A stretch of 16,533 bases of DNA from QNYQ01 sp964542985 (GTDB lineage: Archaea; Thermoproteota; Thermoprotei_A; Sulfolobales; Pyrodictiaceae). Shown here piece by piece: positions 6,280 through 13,679 of this stretch (positions are counted from its first letter, which is position 1; each line of letters begins with the position of its first letter). The notes under the pieces are model-generated. The model ran no database searches, was not told the origin of the DNA, and worked only from the letters and a program-made list of their open reading frames with translations. Location of the stretch: assembly GCA_964542985.1 (NCBI GenBank), contig CAZIWH010000040.1, forward strand, positions 1 to 16,533, read 5' to 3'. A program made the position numbers and the translations under genes.

Positions 6280-7437
6280 GTGGCCAGCTTGCCCTGGGAC
6301 TGGAAGTGGGTGCGCCGCAGCATACTCGTCCGGGGCGCTGAGCTGGAGAGAGTCGAGGTCCCGGTCTACCGTAGCACGGGCGGCCCCCTGTTCAAGACGC
6401 TGCTCTACAGTGGCTGCAGGATGGACTGCAGGTACTGCCCCTTCTCCCGCCTCTGCCGCGTCCCCCGGGACAGGTGGCTCCCAGAGAAGCTCGTCCGGGT
6501 ATTCTTGGAGGCCTACCGGCAGGGCGTTGTGAGGGGCCTCTTCCTCAGCAGCGGGCTCCCCCGCGACCCGGAGGAGGTGAGCGAGGAGCTAGTCGCGGTG
6601 GCCAGGAAGCTGAGGCGCTGCGGCTACAGGGGCTACCTGGCGCTCCGCCTCATGCCGGGCACCCCGGGGTGGCTCGTCCAGGAGGCGCTGCGCGTGGCCG
6701 ACAGGGTAGGCTTGAACCTGGAGGCTCCCGGTGAGGCGGCGTTCTCGGAGATAGCGCCCAGCAAGGGCTCCTGGAGCCTCGACCTCTACTCCCGGCTGCT
6801 GCTCGCAGCGGAGTACGCGGGGCACCCGAGGAGGGTGAGCACGCAGTTCGTCGTCGGCGCCGCCGGGGAGACGGACCTTGAGCTGCTCCGAGTCACCGAG
6901 GCCCTCCACCGGGCCGGGGTCGGAGTGGTACACTACAGCGCCTACACCCCGTACCCTGGCACCCCGCTAGCCGAGAAAGGAGTCCCGCCGGCCCCCCAGT
7001 GGAGAACAAGGCTTCTCTACCAGGCCAGCCGCCTCATAAGAGACTACGGCTACGCCGTGAGGGAGATCGAGCCCCTCCTGAACGACCGGGGGATGCTGTC
7101 GAGGCTCGGCAAGAGCCTCAAGGAGGCCCTGGCCGAGGCGCACCCAGAGTGGTTCCCCGTGAACCCATTGGAGGCCGGTCTCCGGGAGCTGCTCCGCGTA
7201 CCCGGCATAGGCCACACGGCGGCTAGGAGAATAATTGAGGCGAGGAGAGAGGGGAGGCTCACCACCCTGGTGCTGCAGCGCATCCTCGGCCCGCAGCGCT
7301 TCAGGAGGGTGGCGCGCTTCCTAGACCTCACCGGTCTCCCCGGCCCTCGGCTCCCCCTGCCAAGCGGAGCAGCATCTCACCAAGCCTGGTTAGATGATAG
7401 TAGCGGTGGAGGCACCGTGTCTCCCTCTTCGGCTTAG
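6280..7437 (+). CDS. Radical SAM protein with C-terminal helix-hairpin-helix (COG4277/TIGR03916-like)
   Basis: 385 residues from GTG 6280. The radical SAM cluster motif is CRMDCRYC (Cys46, Cys50, Cys53), so it should bind a 4Fe-4S cluster and cleave S-adenosylmethionine. YSGCRMDCRYCPFS, then LSSGLPRD, NLEAPGE and QFVVGAAGETD, give the usual TIM-barrel order. LLRVPGIGHTAARRIIEARR (304-323) is a helix-hairpin-helix DNA-binding motif. This combination is that of the putative DNA modification/repair radical SAM proteins. In many bacteria these sit beside a uracil-DNA-glycosylase-like partner, which is not in this window. The reaction is unknown. The last 36 residues overlap the convergent regulator gene by 110 bases and look non-conserved. 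Confidence 0.82.
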   Translation: MASLPWDWKWVRRSILVRGAELERVEVPVYRSTGGPLFKTLLYSGCRMDCRYCPFSRLCRVPRDRWLPEKLVRVFLEAYRQGVVRGLFLSSGLPRDPEEVSEELVAVARKLRRCGYRGYLALRLMPGTPGWLVQEALRVADRVGLNLEAPGEAAFSEIAPSKGSWSLDLYSRLLLAAEYAGHPRRVSTQFVVGAAGETDLELLRVTEALHRAGVGVVHYSAYTPYPGTPLAEKGVPPAPQWRTRLLYQASRLIRDYGYAVREIEPLLNDRGMLSRLGKSLKEALAEAHPEWFPVNPLEAGLRELLRVPGIGHTAARRIIEARREGRLTTLVLQRILGPQRFRRVARFLDLTGLPGPRLPLPSGAASHQAWLDDSSGGGTVSPSSA

Positions 7438-7939
7438 CCTTCCTCTTCCTAGCCTTCAGCGTCCTAGGCCTAGAGTGGTGCACAAGTCCCGCGGCCTCCA
7501 GCGCATCCAGCAGCGCCTGCACCTCCCCAAGCCTCATTGCCATGAGCCTCGCGAGCACCACGGCGTGCTCATAGCCGGCGCGGCGGAGCAGCACTAGGAG
7601 CCTCCAGGCACCCCTCCCCAGAGTCTCGTCAATGCACTCCTCCAGGGCGCCGTGGCGGAGGCTGCGGGCAAGCCTCCTCCCCTCCCGGGTCAAGACATAG
7701 TATGTGTGGTGCTTCCTGACCTCATGGCTCAGCTTAAGCTTAGCCTCCGTGTTCTTGACTGCAGACCCCATTCGGCGCTCCGCGAGCCCCAGCTCCTCGA
7801 GCCTCTCGAGAGCCCTCCCAGCCTCCTCGAGGCTCATCCCGGAGACCCTTGCCACGCTGCCCGCGTAGTCGGCGCCGAAGCGGCTGAGGTGAAGAAGCAC
7901 GTACAGCTCCCTTACCCCCAGGCCCCTGCACTCAGCCAC
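7328..7939 (-). CDS. DUF2250 winged-helix regulator, tandem domains
   Basis: About 203 residues from GTG 7939, which follows GGGGAG. It holds two copies of a winged-helix domain. Copy 1 (about 9-92) has LSRFGADYAGSVARVSGMSL, NTEAKLKLSHEVRKHHTYY and LTREGRRLAR, matching DUF2250, an archaeal transcription-factor-like family. Copy 2 (about 109-192) repeats the layout in degenerate form (LVLLRRAGYEHAVVLARLM, LHRYYHLTRLGEMLL) with a Lys/Arg-rich wing (KARKRKAKPKR). It is probably a DNA-binding repressor or activator; the target is unknown, though the divergent PAP2 gene is the obvious candidate. The frame is open upstream to 8098, but that part overlaps the PAP2 gene and is not conserved. Confidence 0.72.
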   Translation of the reverse strand: MAECRGLGVRELYVLLHLSRFGADYAGSVARVSGMSLEEAGRALERLEELGLAERRMGSAVKNTEAKLKLSHEVRKHHTYYVLTREGRRLARSLRHGALEECIDETLGRGAWRLLVLLRRAGYEHAVVLARLMAMRLGEVQALLDALEAAGLVHHSRPRTLKARKRKAKPKRETRCLHRYYHLTRLGEMLLRLAGGAEGRGDR

Positions 7940-7990
7940 GGCTCCCCTGTGCCCCGTAACAGGTGAACATAGCCCCCTTAGGAGGGCTCC

Positions 7991-7999
7991 GGTTATAGC
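7991..7999. promoter_or_regulatory. TATA-like box between the regulator and PAP2 genes
   Basis: GGTTATAGC, within the near-palindrome CCGGTTATAGCGG, is the only AT-rich patch in this gap. It is about 55 bases from the minus-strand GTG (7939) and 69 bases from the plus-strand ATG (8064), so it could serve either or both. Confidence 0.3.
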
Positions 8000-8063
8000 G
8001 GAAGTCTCGTTGGCGCTGCTGTGTCCGTCCTGGAGGGCGGGCTCCGTGGAAGTAAGGGGGGCG

Positions 8064-8759
8064 ATGAGGACCTGGAGCAAGGAGAGGGCATGGCTCATAC
8101 TTGCAGTGGTTAGTATCCTAATCTATGGCGGCTACGAAGCTGCAAGGGCTGCTGTGGCTTCTAGAACTGTCGTCGTGGCTCACTATGGCTCCCTCGTCTG
8201 GGTCGAGGAGAAGCTCTTCGGCGCGCCTGTCTACTACTATGCGAGCCTGCATGCGAACCCCGTCCTGGATGCCATGAGTTCGGTCATCTACTCCCTGCAT
8301 CCTGCCTACTTCCTGGCATTCCTTGTCTACCTCGCCGCTAGGAGGCAGCGGGACTTCGCCTCGGCACTAATTGCCTTCACGGCCTCAAGCGTCGCGGCGA
8401 TAGCGGTCTACTCGCTCTACCCGACGGCGCCGCCCTGGATAGCCCTGCCTTTCGTCGAGAGGAGGCCCGACTACATAGTGAAAGCGTTCTCGGGGCTCTT
8501 CGGCAGCCACGTGGATCCCAACCCCTATGCCGCGTTCCCCAGCATGCATGTATGCGTAGCGACGCTGTTCGCCGTCTACCTTTGCAGAGCAACGGGCCGC
8601 CGCTTGGCCTACCTATGGCCCCTGGCCATGGCGCTCGCGACGATGTACACGGGTAACCATTACCTAGTGGACGTGCTCGCCGGTGCCGCGCTGGCCGTGG
8701 CCTCCGTCCGCATCGGCGACGCAGCAGCCGAGAGGATAATGGCGAGGCTTAGCCTATGA
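8064..8759 (+). CDS. PAP2-superfamily membrane phosphatase/phosphotransferase
   Basis: 231-residue membrane protein with about five to six hydrophobic spans. The catalytic signatures of the PAP2 (Aur1-like) group are visible: YPTAPPW (119-125), FPSMH (158-162) and TGNHYLVDVLAG (196-207), with catalytic His162 and His199 and Asp203. The family removes or transfers phosphate groups on lipids such as polyprenyl diphosphates or phosphoinositides; in archaea an isoprenoid-phosphate substrate is likely but not shown. The start ATG 8064 follows AAGGGGGGCG; an upstream in-frame start at 8010 would add a non-hydrophobic tail. It is divergent from the DUF2250 gene and its last 11 bases overlap the convergent exported-protein gene. 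Confidence 0.82.
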   Translation: MRTWSKERAWLILAVVSILIYGGYEAARAAVASRTVVVAHYGSLVWVEEKLFGAPVYYYASLHANPVLDAMSSVIYSLHPAYFLAFLVYLAARRQRDFASALIAFTASSVAAIAVYSLYPTAPPWIALPFVERRPDYIVKAFSGLFGSHVDPNPYAAFPSMHVCVATLFAVYLCRATGRRLAYLWPLAMALATMYTGNHYLVDVLAGAALAVASVRIGDAAAERIMARLSL

Positions 8760-9474
8760 CAGGGAGCAGTGCCTCAACCCTGCCCTCGCTCGTCTTAGCT
8801 ATGAGGCTAACGCCGGGGGCCCGGTAGAATGCTGCCCGCACAGCAAGCTCCTCGCCGGAGTGGTTGGCGACGACGAGCTTTGTATAGTCCTTGGCTCCCG
8901 CCTGCCACGCCATCGGTACCAGAATGGTCCTGTTGACGTAGCCGTAGAGTTCCCATGCTAGTGCGTCCTGGCCTCGGTAAAGCTTCACATCTATGACTGC
9001 GCCTCGGCTGAGGCTGAGAACCGCATAGCAGGGCCCGGGGCTGCAGCCTTTGGGCACCCAGAAGGCCGCGGCCTCGCCTCCCTTTATCCTCGCAGATGCC
9101 TTCTCCACAGCCCTGGCGCCGCTATCCGGGAGGGCTACGTTGCCCTTACCCGGCAGTATTACAGAAGCCATGGTCTCCATGAGCCTCGCCACCGCGTGGC
9201 CCCCGGGTTCAAGCTTAACCAGTAGCCCCGTCGCGCCATAGAGCAGTACCCCGGGCCCAGGTATCTCGAAGACGGTGCCGCCTAGCTTGACCCCGTGCAG
9301 CACTACGGGGCTGCCTGGGGTGAGCCAGGCCGCGCAGAGCCCCCGGACGGGGGAACAGTAGCCGTTAACCAGCACCGGGGGGCCACCGGACTTCGCGAGC
9401 CCCACTACAACCATGGCGGTGAACGCGGCGAGCAGTGCGGTGCCGGCTGCCGCGTAGACCCTCTTGCTGGCCAC
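8749..9474 (-). CDS. Membrane-anchored exported protein, unknown
   Basis: 241 residues from GTG 9474. A single N-terminal hydrophobic segment (about 7-27, AAAGTALLAAFTAMVVVGLA), preceded by a Lys/Arg start, looks like a signal anchor. The rest is a soluble, probably beta-rich domain with four cysteines in two pairs (YCSPVRGLC and GCSPGPC), suitable for disulfides outside the membrane. I recognise no family. It lies 62 bases downstream of the ABC ATPase gene on the same strand, so it may be co-transcribed. A link to that transporter is possible, but it does not look like a typical solute-binding protein. An AT patch (ATTTAAC on the minus strand, near 9524-9530) could instead give it its own promoter. 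Confidence 0.68.
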   Translation of the reverse strand: MASKRVYAAAGTALLAAFTAMVVVGLAKSGGPPVLVNGYCSPVRGLCAAWLTPGSPVVLHGVKLGGTVFEIPGPGVLLYGATGLLVKLEPGGHAVARLMETMASVILPGKGNVALPDSGARAVEKASARIKGGEAAAFWVPKGCSPGPCYAVLSLSRGAVIDVKLYRGQDALAWELYGYVNRTILVPMAWQAGAKDYTKLVVANHSGEELAVRAAFYRAPGVSLIAKTSEGRVEALLPVIG

Positions 9475-9536
9475 CTCGCCCCAAGCCCCCAGGAGTGAGC
9501 CGCCACCACCCCCAGGGGGAGGTTAAATGAAGGGGC

Positions 9537-10496
9537 CTAGGCCAGGGGGCAGGGCTCCCCTGTGAGCAGGGGCTCAGCCTTCTCGCCGGGCCTTGGCGCC
9601 TCCCAGGGAGGAGTGTAGGCGTAAAGCATCGTGTCTCCCCGGCGGAGGGTGACCCTGGCCCGGCCTCTCTCCCTCTCCACCCGTGTCACCAGCCAGTCTC
9701 CAGTGCCCCTCCTCAGTCTTACAGCGTCGGGCGCCACGGAGTAGAGGCCCTGGGGCAGGCCGAGGAGCTTGCCGTCCACCACGGCGTGGCCTAGTAGCTC
9801 CGCGGCCTCTCTGCTGCCCGGGCATCTGTAGACCTCCGCGGCGGTACCGTGGGCCACTATCCTGCCGGCGTGGAGTACAGCGATCTCGTCCCCCAGCGCC
9901 AGGGCCTCATCTATGTCGTGGGTGACATGGACCACTAGCCTGCCATGTTTGTCCCTTAGGCGGCGGAGGAGGCTGCGCAGCCTCTCTGCTATCAGTCTGT
10001 CAAGGTGGCTCAGTGGCTCGTCGAGGAGAAGAACCTCTGCCCCAGCGGCGAGTGCTGCAGCTATCGCAGCCCTCTGTAGCTGGCCTCCGCTCAGCTCCCC
10101 GGGCCTCCTGTCCCCGAGGCCGCCGAGCCCCACGTCCTCAAGCAGTCTGGCGGCGAGGCTCTTCGCCTCGCCCCAGCTGAGGCCGCGGCGATGCACGGCA
10201 GGGAGGGCGACGTTGTCCAGCACCGTGAGGTGGGGGAGCAGCCCGGGCATCTGCTGCACCATCGCCACTCCCCGTTCCCAGGGAGGGAGCCCCGTCACAT
10301 CACGGCCAGAAACCAGGATCCGGCCCTTCTCCGGCTCAACGAAGCCGGCTACGGTGCGCAGTAGGGTGGTCTTCCCGCTCCCGCTGGGCCCTAGCACTAC
10401 CAGGTACTGTGGCCTCTCAACCCGCAGCTCTACGCCACGCAGCACGGGGCGGTTGCCCAGCCTTACCCAGACCCCCGCGAGCATGAGCGATGTCAA
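9537..10496 (-). CDS. ABC transporter ATP-binding protein (MalK/PotA type)
   Basis: 319-residue ATPase. Walker A GPSGSGKTT (36-44), Q-loop Gln81 in MVQQMPGLLPHLTV, signature LSGGQ (135-139), Walker B VLLLDEP with catalytic Glu160, D-loop SHLD and switch His193 (HVTHD) are all present. After about residue 235 comes a C-terminal regulatory extension of the TOBE/MOP kind (SVAPDAVRLRRG... VERERGRARVTLRRG), as in importers for sugars, polyamines, iron or oxyanions. The substrate cannot be told, and no permease or solute-binding gene is in the window. The start is TTG 10496 with GGTGA six bases upstream; an ATG four codons later is the alternative. It is divergent from the KamA-family gene. Confidence 0.9.
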   Translation of the reverse strand: MTSLMLAGVWVRLGNRPVLRGVELRVERPQYLVVLGPSGSGKTTLLRTVAGFVEPEKGRILVSGRDVTGLPPWERGVAMVQQMPGLLPHLTVLDNVALPAVHRRGLSWGEAKSLAARLLEDVGLGGLGDRRPGELSGGQLQRAAIAAALAAGAEVLLLDEPLSHLDRLIAERLRSLLRRLRDKHGRLVVHVTHDIDEALALGDEIAVLHAGRIVAHGTAAEVYRCPGSREAAELLGHAVVDGKLLGLPQGLYSVAPDAVRLRRGTGDWLVTRVERERGRARVTLRRGDTMLYAYTPPWEAPRPGEKAEPLLTGEPCPLA

Positions 10497-10537
10497 GACC
10501 CGTCACCGGTGGGAGTAGTGTGGGATTAAGGAAGAGT

Positions 10538-10547
10538 GAAATATTAG
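10538..10547. promoter_or_regulatory. Shared symmetric TATA-like box, ABC ATPase / KamA genes
   Basis: GAAATATTAG has a self-complementary AATATT core (10540-10545) lying about 47 bases from both start codons (TTG 10496 on the minus strand, GTG 10590 on the plus strand). One box could position transcription in both directions with leaders of about 20 bases, each carrying an SD (GGTGA and GGTG). Confidence 0.45.
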
Positions 10548-10589
10548 CAGCCGCGCGGCCCGAAATCTCGCAAAAAAGGTGTCCCTAGC

Positions 10590-12485
10590 GTGGAGCCCCA
10601 GCTAAGGGGATACGACTACAGCCGCATACACAGGACCGACGTGCCCCTACAGATAGTGAAGCCCGCCACGGGCATAGACCTAAACAGCTTCCTCTGGAAC
10701 GAGGATCCTCACATCTACGAGATACTCCGCACCTCTAGCAGCCTCGAGGAGGCCAGGAGGAGCCTCTTCCTTTACCTCAATCAGCTTGAATGGCGCCTCA
10801 TGAACGCCGAGGACAAGCTGCACCCCCTCATAGAGGCCGTCGCCAGGGACGCGATAAGTGTATTCAAGAACATAATAGCTCCGAGGAACGAGAAGCTCAC
10901 AGGCTACAGTGCGCTCTACCACCTCTGGAGCCTAGCCAAGGAGGGCAAGAAGGCTGCCGCCGAGGTGGACGAGGGCTTCGTCTATGAGTTCAAGCACCTC
11001 TTCAAAGCCATAAACGGGCGTCCCGACATTTACCCAGCCAAGTACGCTGAGGGCCTAGAGCAGGTAGATTTCACAAGGATACACGGCAGGGAGGCAGGCG
11101 TAGCCAGGAGCAACTACCTGGACAAGCTAGCGGCCAGGGTTCGGGGCTACATAGAGCGCTACCCCAGCGGCCTAGACCCCAAGGTGATAGAGAAGAGGAG
11201 GGAGAACGTCGAGAAGATACTCGACGTCATAGGGGGAGACATGGATGACTGGCGGGACTACAAGTGGCACTTCCGCAACGTACTCAAGGGCAAGAGAGGG
11301 ATAAAGATACTACAGGAGCTAGCAAAGCTGGACGAAGAGGACACAGAAGCCCTCATGACGGCTCTCGAGTACAGAATACCCTTCGGAGTCACCCCCTACT
11401 ACCTTCACCTCTTCGACCTCGAGACACCCTGGAGCAAGGACCACCAGGTCAGGAGGCAGGTGTTGCCACCCCTCCACTACGTCAAGGTGATGATGGAGCA
11501 CCGCGACGAACGCGAATACTACTTCGACTTCATGGGCGAGCACGACACCAGCCCCCATCCGCTCATAACCCGCCGCTACCCCATGGTAGCGATACTCAAG
11601 GCGGCCAACACTTGTCCACAGATATGCGTCTACTGTCAGAGGAACTGGGAGATAGTCACAGCCCTGGATCCCAATGGCATACCTACCAAGAAGGCCATAG
11701 ACAAGGCGATAGACTGGTTCGCAGAGCACCCGGAGATAAGGGATGTGCTCGTAACCGGCGGAGACCCCATGATACTCAGCGACAGTATGATAGAACACAT
11801 AGTCTCAAGGCTGGCGGAGATAGACCACATAGACCTCATAAGGATAGGCACAAGGATACTCGTAACCGTGCCCTTCAGGATAACAGACGGGCTCGCAGAG
11901 ATGCTCGGCAGCTACGCCGAGCCCGGAAAACGCGTCATAAGCATTTCGACCCACGTGGAGTCAGCCTACGAAGTAACCCCCGAGATGGCCGAGGCGGTGA
12001 CGAAGCTACGCCGCAACGACATAATGGTGTACAACCAGCAGGTCTACACCTTCTGGGTGAGCAGGCGCTTCGAAACCGTAGCGCTGAGGATAGCGCTCAA
12101 GAAGGCAGGCATAGACCCGTACTACACGTTCTACCCCAAGGGCAAATGGGAGACCAAGGACTACCTAGTGCCTGTCGCAAGGATACTCCAGGAGAGGAAG
12201 GAGGAAGCAAGGCTCCTACCCGGAACATTCCGCACAGAGGAGCCGGTCTTCAACGTGCCAAGGCTAGGCAAGAACCATCTACGCGCCTGGCAGGACCACG
12301 AGCTGATAATGATAAGGCCAGACGGCCGCCGCGTCTACCTCTGGCACCCATGGGAGAAGAACATACAGCTAGTAGACCCCTACATCTACACTGACATAGT
12401 CTCAATCAAAATGTACCTCGACAGGCTCCAAGAGGTATTCGGCGAGGACCCCGAAGACTACAAGAGCATATGGTACTACTACTAG
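10590..12485 (+). CDS. KamA-family radical SAM aminomutase, glutamate-type pocket
   Basis: 631 residues. The C-terminal ~400 match the lysine 2,3-aminomutase (LAM) family: DDWRDYKWHFRNVLK (219-233), cluster motif CPQICVYC (Cys342, Cys346, Cys349), Arg351 equivalent to the PLP-carboxylate arginine, VLVTGGDPMILSD (386-398), and Lys561 in NVPRLGKNHL where the PLP lysine belongs. The two aspartates that hold the side-chain amine of lysine in LAM (Asp293, Asp330) align with Lys517 and Asn555, the same replacements described for glutamate 2,3-aminomutase (Lys332, Asn369). A 3-aminoglutarate (beta-glutamate) product is thus plausible. The N-terminal ~215 residues are an unrecognised, mostly helical extension, and the C-terminal zinc cysteines of LAM are absent. 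GTG 10590 has GGTG eight bases upstream. Alignment is by eye. Confidence 0.8.
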   Translation: MEPQLRGYDYSRIHRTDVPLQIVKPATGIDLNSFLWNEDPHIYEILRTSSSLEEARRSLFLYLNQLEWRLMNAEDKLHPLIEAVARDAISVFKNIIAPRNEKLTGYSALYHLWSLAKEGKKAAAEVDEGFVYEFKHLFKAINGRPDIYPAKYAEGLEQVDFTRIHGREAGVARSNYLDKLAARVRGYIERYPSGLDPKVIEKRRENVEKILDVIGGDMDDWRDYKWHFRNVLKGKRGIKILQELAKLDEEDTEALMTALEYRIPFGVTPYYLHLFDLETPWSKDHQVRRQVLPPLHYVKVMMEHRDEREYYFDFMGEHDTSPHPLITRRYPMVAILKAANTCPQICVYCQRNWEIVTALDPNGIPTKKAIDKAIDWFAEHPEIRDVLVTGGDPMILSDSMIEHIVSRLAEIDHIDLIRIGTRILVTVPFRITDGLAEMLGSYAEPGKRVISISTHVESAYEVTPEMAEAVTKLRRNDIMVYNQQVYTFWVSRRFETVALRIALKKAGIDPYYTFYPKGKWETKDYLVPVARILQERKEEARLLPGTFRTEEPVFNVPRLGKNHLRAWQDHELIMIRPDGRRVYLWHPWEKNIQLVDPYIYTDIVSIKMYLDRLQEVFGEDPEDYKSIWYYY

Positions 12486-12545
12486 CACAGCGGAGCCTGC
12501 ATAGCATAAGGAGGGCAGCCCCAACTCTGCCTTCTTCCCGCTGTG
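12486..12545 (+). other. Long two-stem hairpin directly after the KamA-family stop
   Basis: Starting at the base after the stop codon, CACAGCGG (12486-12493) pairs perfectly with CCGCTGTG (12538-12545). Inside, 12509-12518 pairs with 12527-12536 over ten positions (two G-T wobbles) around an eight-base loop. An 8-base direct repeat TGCATAGC lies at 12498-12505 and 12544-12551. No T tract follows, so it is not a standard archaeal terminator; an RNA 3'-end stabiliser or small RNA is possible. Confidence 0.45.
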
Positions 12546-12635
12546 CATAGCGAAAATACAGACAAGGCATGCACGGCCACGTTGCGTTGAAAAGCATGTC
12601 TTTGCTCCCCAGAGAGGCGGACAGCGTATGCAATC

Positions 12636-13673
12636 CTAGCCTTCTTCTAGTAGTTCTGTCAGCCTCTTGGCGACATTGTCGGCGACGTCCATGGTTTTCG
12701 CTGCTCCGCCCAGATCCGGTGTCAAGACGCGGTCCTCTACTAGGGTCTTCTCCACCGCCTTGTCTAGGAGCCTTGCCGCCCTGGTGAGCCTGGGGTCGCT
12801 GTGTTTGGCTCCGAGGTACTGCAGCATTAGCCTGGCGGCGTGTATCGCGGCCACGGGGTTAGCTATGCCTTTGCCGGCTATGTCGAAGCCGGCTCCGTGG
12901 ACGGGCTCGAAGACCGCGGTCTCTGGGCCGTATTGGCCGCTGCCGCAGAGGCCTAGGCTGCCAGCGAGCCCGGCTGCGAGGTCACTGAGGATATCCCCGT
13001 AGAGGTTCATTGTGACCAGCACGTCTAGGCTCCCGGGGCTCCGGGCCATGTTGTAGGCGGCGGCGTCCACTATCAGCTCATCAGCCCTCACTCCGGGGTA
13101 CTCCCGGGCTATGCGGCGGAACTCTTCGAGGAAGAGGCCGTCGGCCTGCTTCAGTATGTTAGCCTTGTGTACCGCGGTGACGCGGCGCCGATTGTTCTCC
13201 AGGGCGTACTGGAAGGCGAACCTGATTATCCGTTCGCTTTCCCTCCTCGTCACTATCTTCAACGCGTAGGCCTCGTCCCTGAACCTGCCCTCAACGCCGG
13301 CGTAGAGGCCCTCCGTGTTCTCCCTTATTACCACTAGGTCGAAGACCCTGGGCGAGACGCCGGGGTAGCCGCGGCAGGGGCGAAGGTTGGCGTAGAGGTC
13401 CAGGCTCTGCCTGATGTAAACGTTGACACTCCTGTAGCCGGTGCCCACCGGGGTGGCTAGGGGGCCCTTGAGTGTGGCGTCGGCGGCCCTTATCATGTCG
13501 AGCAGGTTCTCGGGGTAGGGCTTCCCGGTTCTCCTGTAGTATCCTAGCCCGGCCTCAGCGGCCTCGTACTCGAGTAGGCCGCTTAGGGGCTCCAAGGCGC
13601 GGAGCGCAGCCTCGATGACCTCAGGGCCCACGCCGTCCCCAGGGATTACGAGCACCCTGTACCTCTGCTTCAA
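12636..13673 (-). CDS. NAD-dependent isocitrate (or homoisocitrate) dehydrogenase
   Basis: 345-residue member of the beta-decarboxylating dehydrogenase family: VIPGDGVGPEV (9-19), catalytic Tyr124 and Lys170, and metal-binding Asp203, Asp227 and Asp231 (NLYGDILSDL). The substrate loop YRSVNVYIRQSLDLYANLRP carries Ser82, Asn84, Arg88 and Arg98, the arrangement that reads the gamma-carboxylate in isocitrate dehydrogenases, not the hydrophobic loop of isopropylmalate dehydrogenase. HGAGFDIAGKGIANP has Asp264-Ile265 where NADP enzymes have Lys-Tyr, so NAD is the expected cofactor. It would convert isocitrate to 2-oxoglutarate; homoisocitrate is the main alternative. The TTG start has GGTGA, formed partly by the stop of the upstream gene six bases away, indicating translational coupling. 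Last gene of the cluster. Confidence 0.85.
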   Translation of the reverse strand: MKQRYRVLVIPGDGVGPEVIEAALRALEPLSGLLEYEAAEAGLGYYRRTGKPYPENLLDMIRAADATLKGPLATPVGTGYRSVNVYIRQSLDLYANLRPCRGYPGVSPRVFDLVVIRENTEGLYAGVEGRFRDEAYALKIVTRRESERIIRFAFQYALENNRRRVTAVHKANILKQADGLFLEEFRRIAREYPGVRADELIVDAAAYNMARSPGSLDVLVTMNLYGDILSDLAAGLAGSLGLCGSGQYGPETAVFEPVHGAGFDIAGKGIANPVAAIHAARLMLQYLGAKHSDPRLTRAARLLDKAVEKTLVEDRVLTPDLGGAAKTMDVADNVAKRLTELLEEG

Positions 13674-13679
13674 CGCGGG

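Noticed and set aside
11264..12394. Long alternative-frame open reading frame inside the KamA-family gene
   Set aside because: Its translation is Arg/His/Gly/Pro-rich with no domain, no ribosome site and no hydrophobic core; it is a shadow of a GC-rich gene.
10590..12485. Lysine 2,3-aminomutase making beta-lysine
   Set aside because: The two aspartates needed to hold the lysine side-chain amine are replaced by Lys and Asn, and no acetyltransferase gene for N-acetyl-beta-lysine lies nearby.
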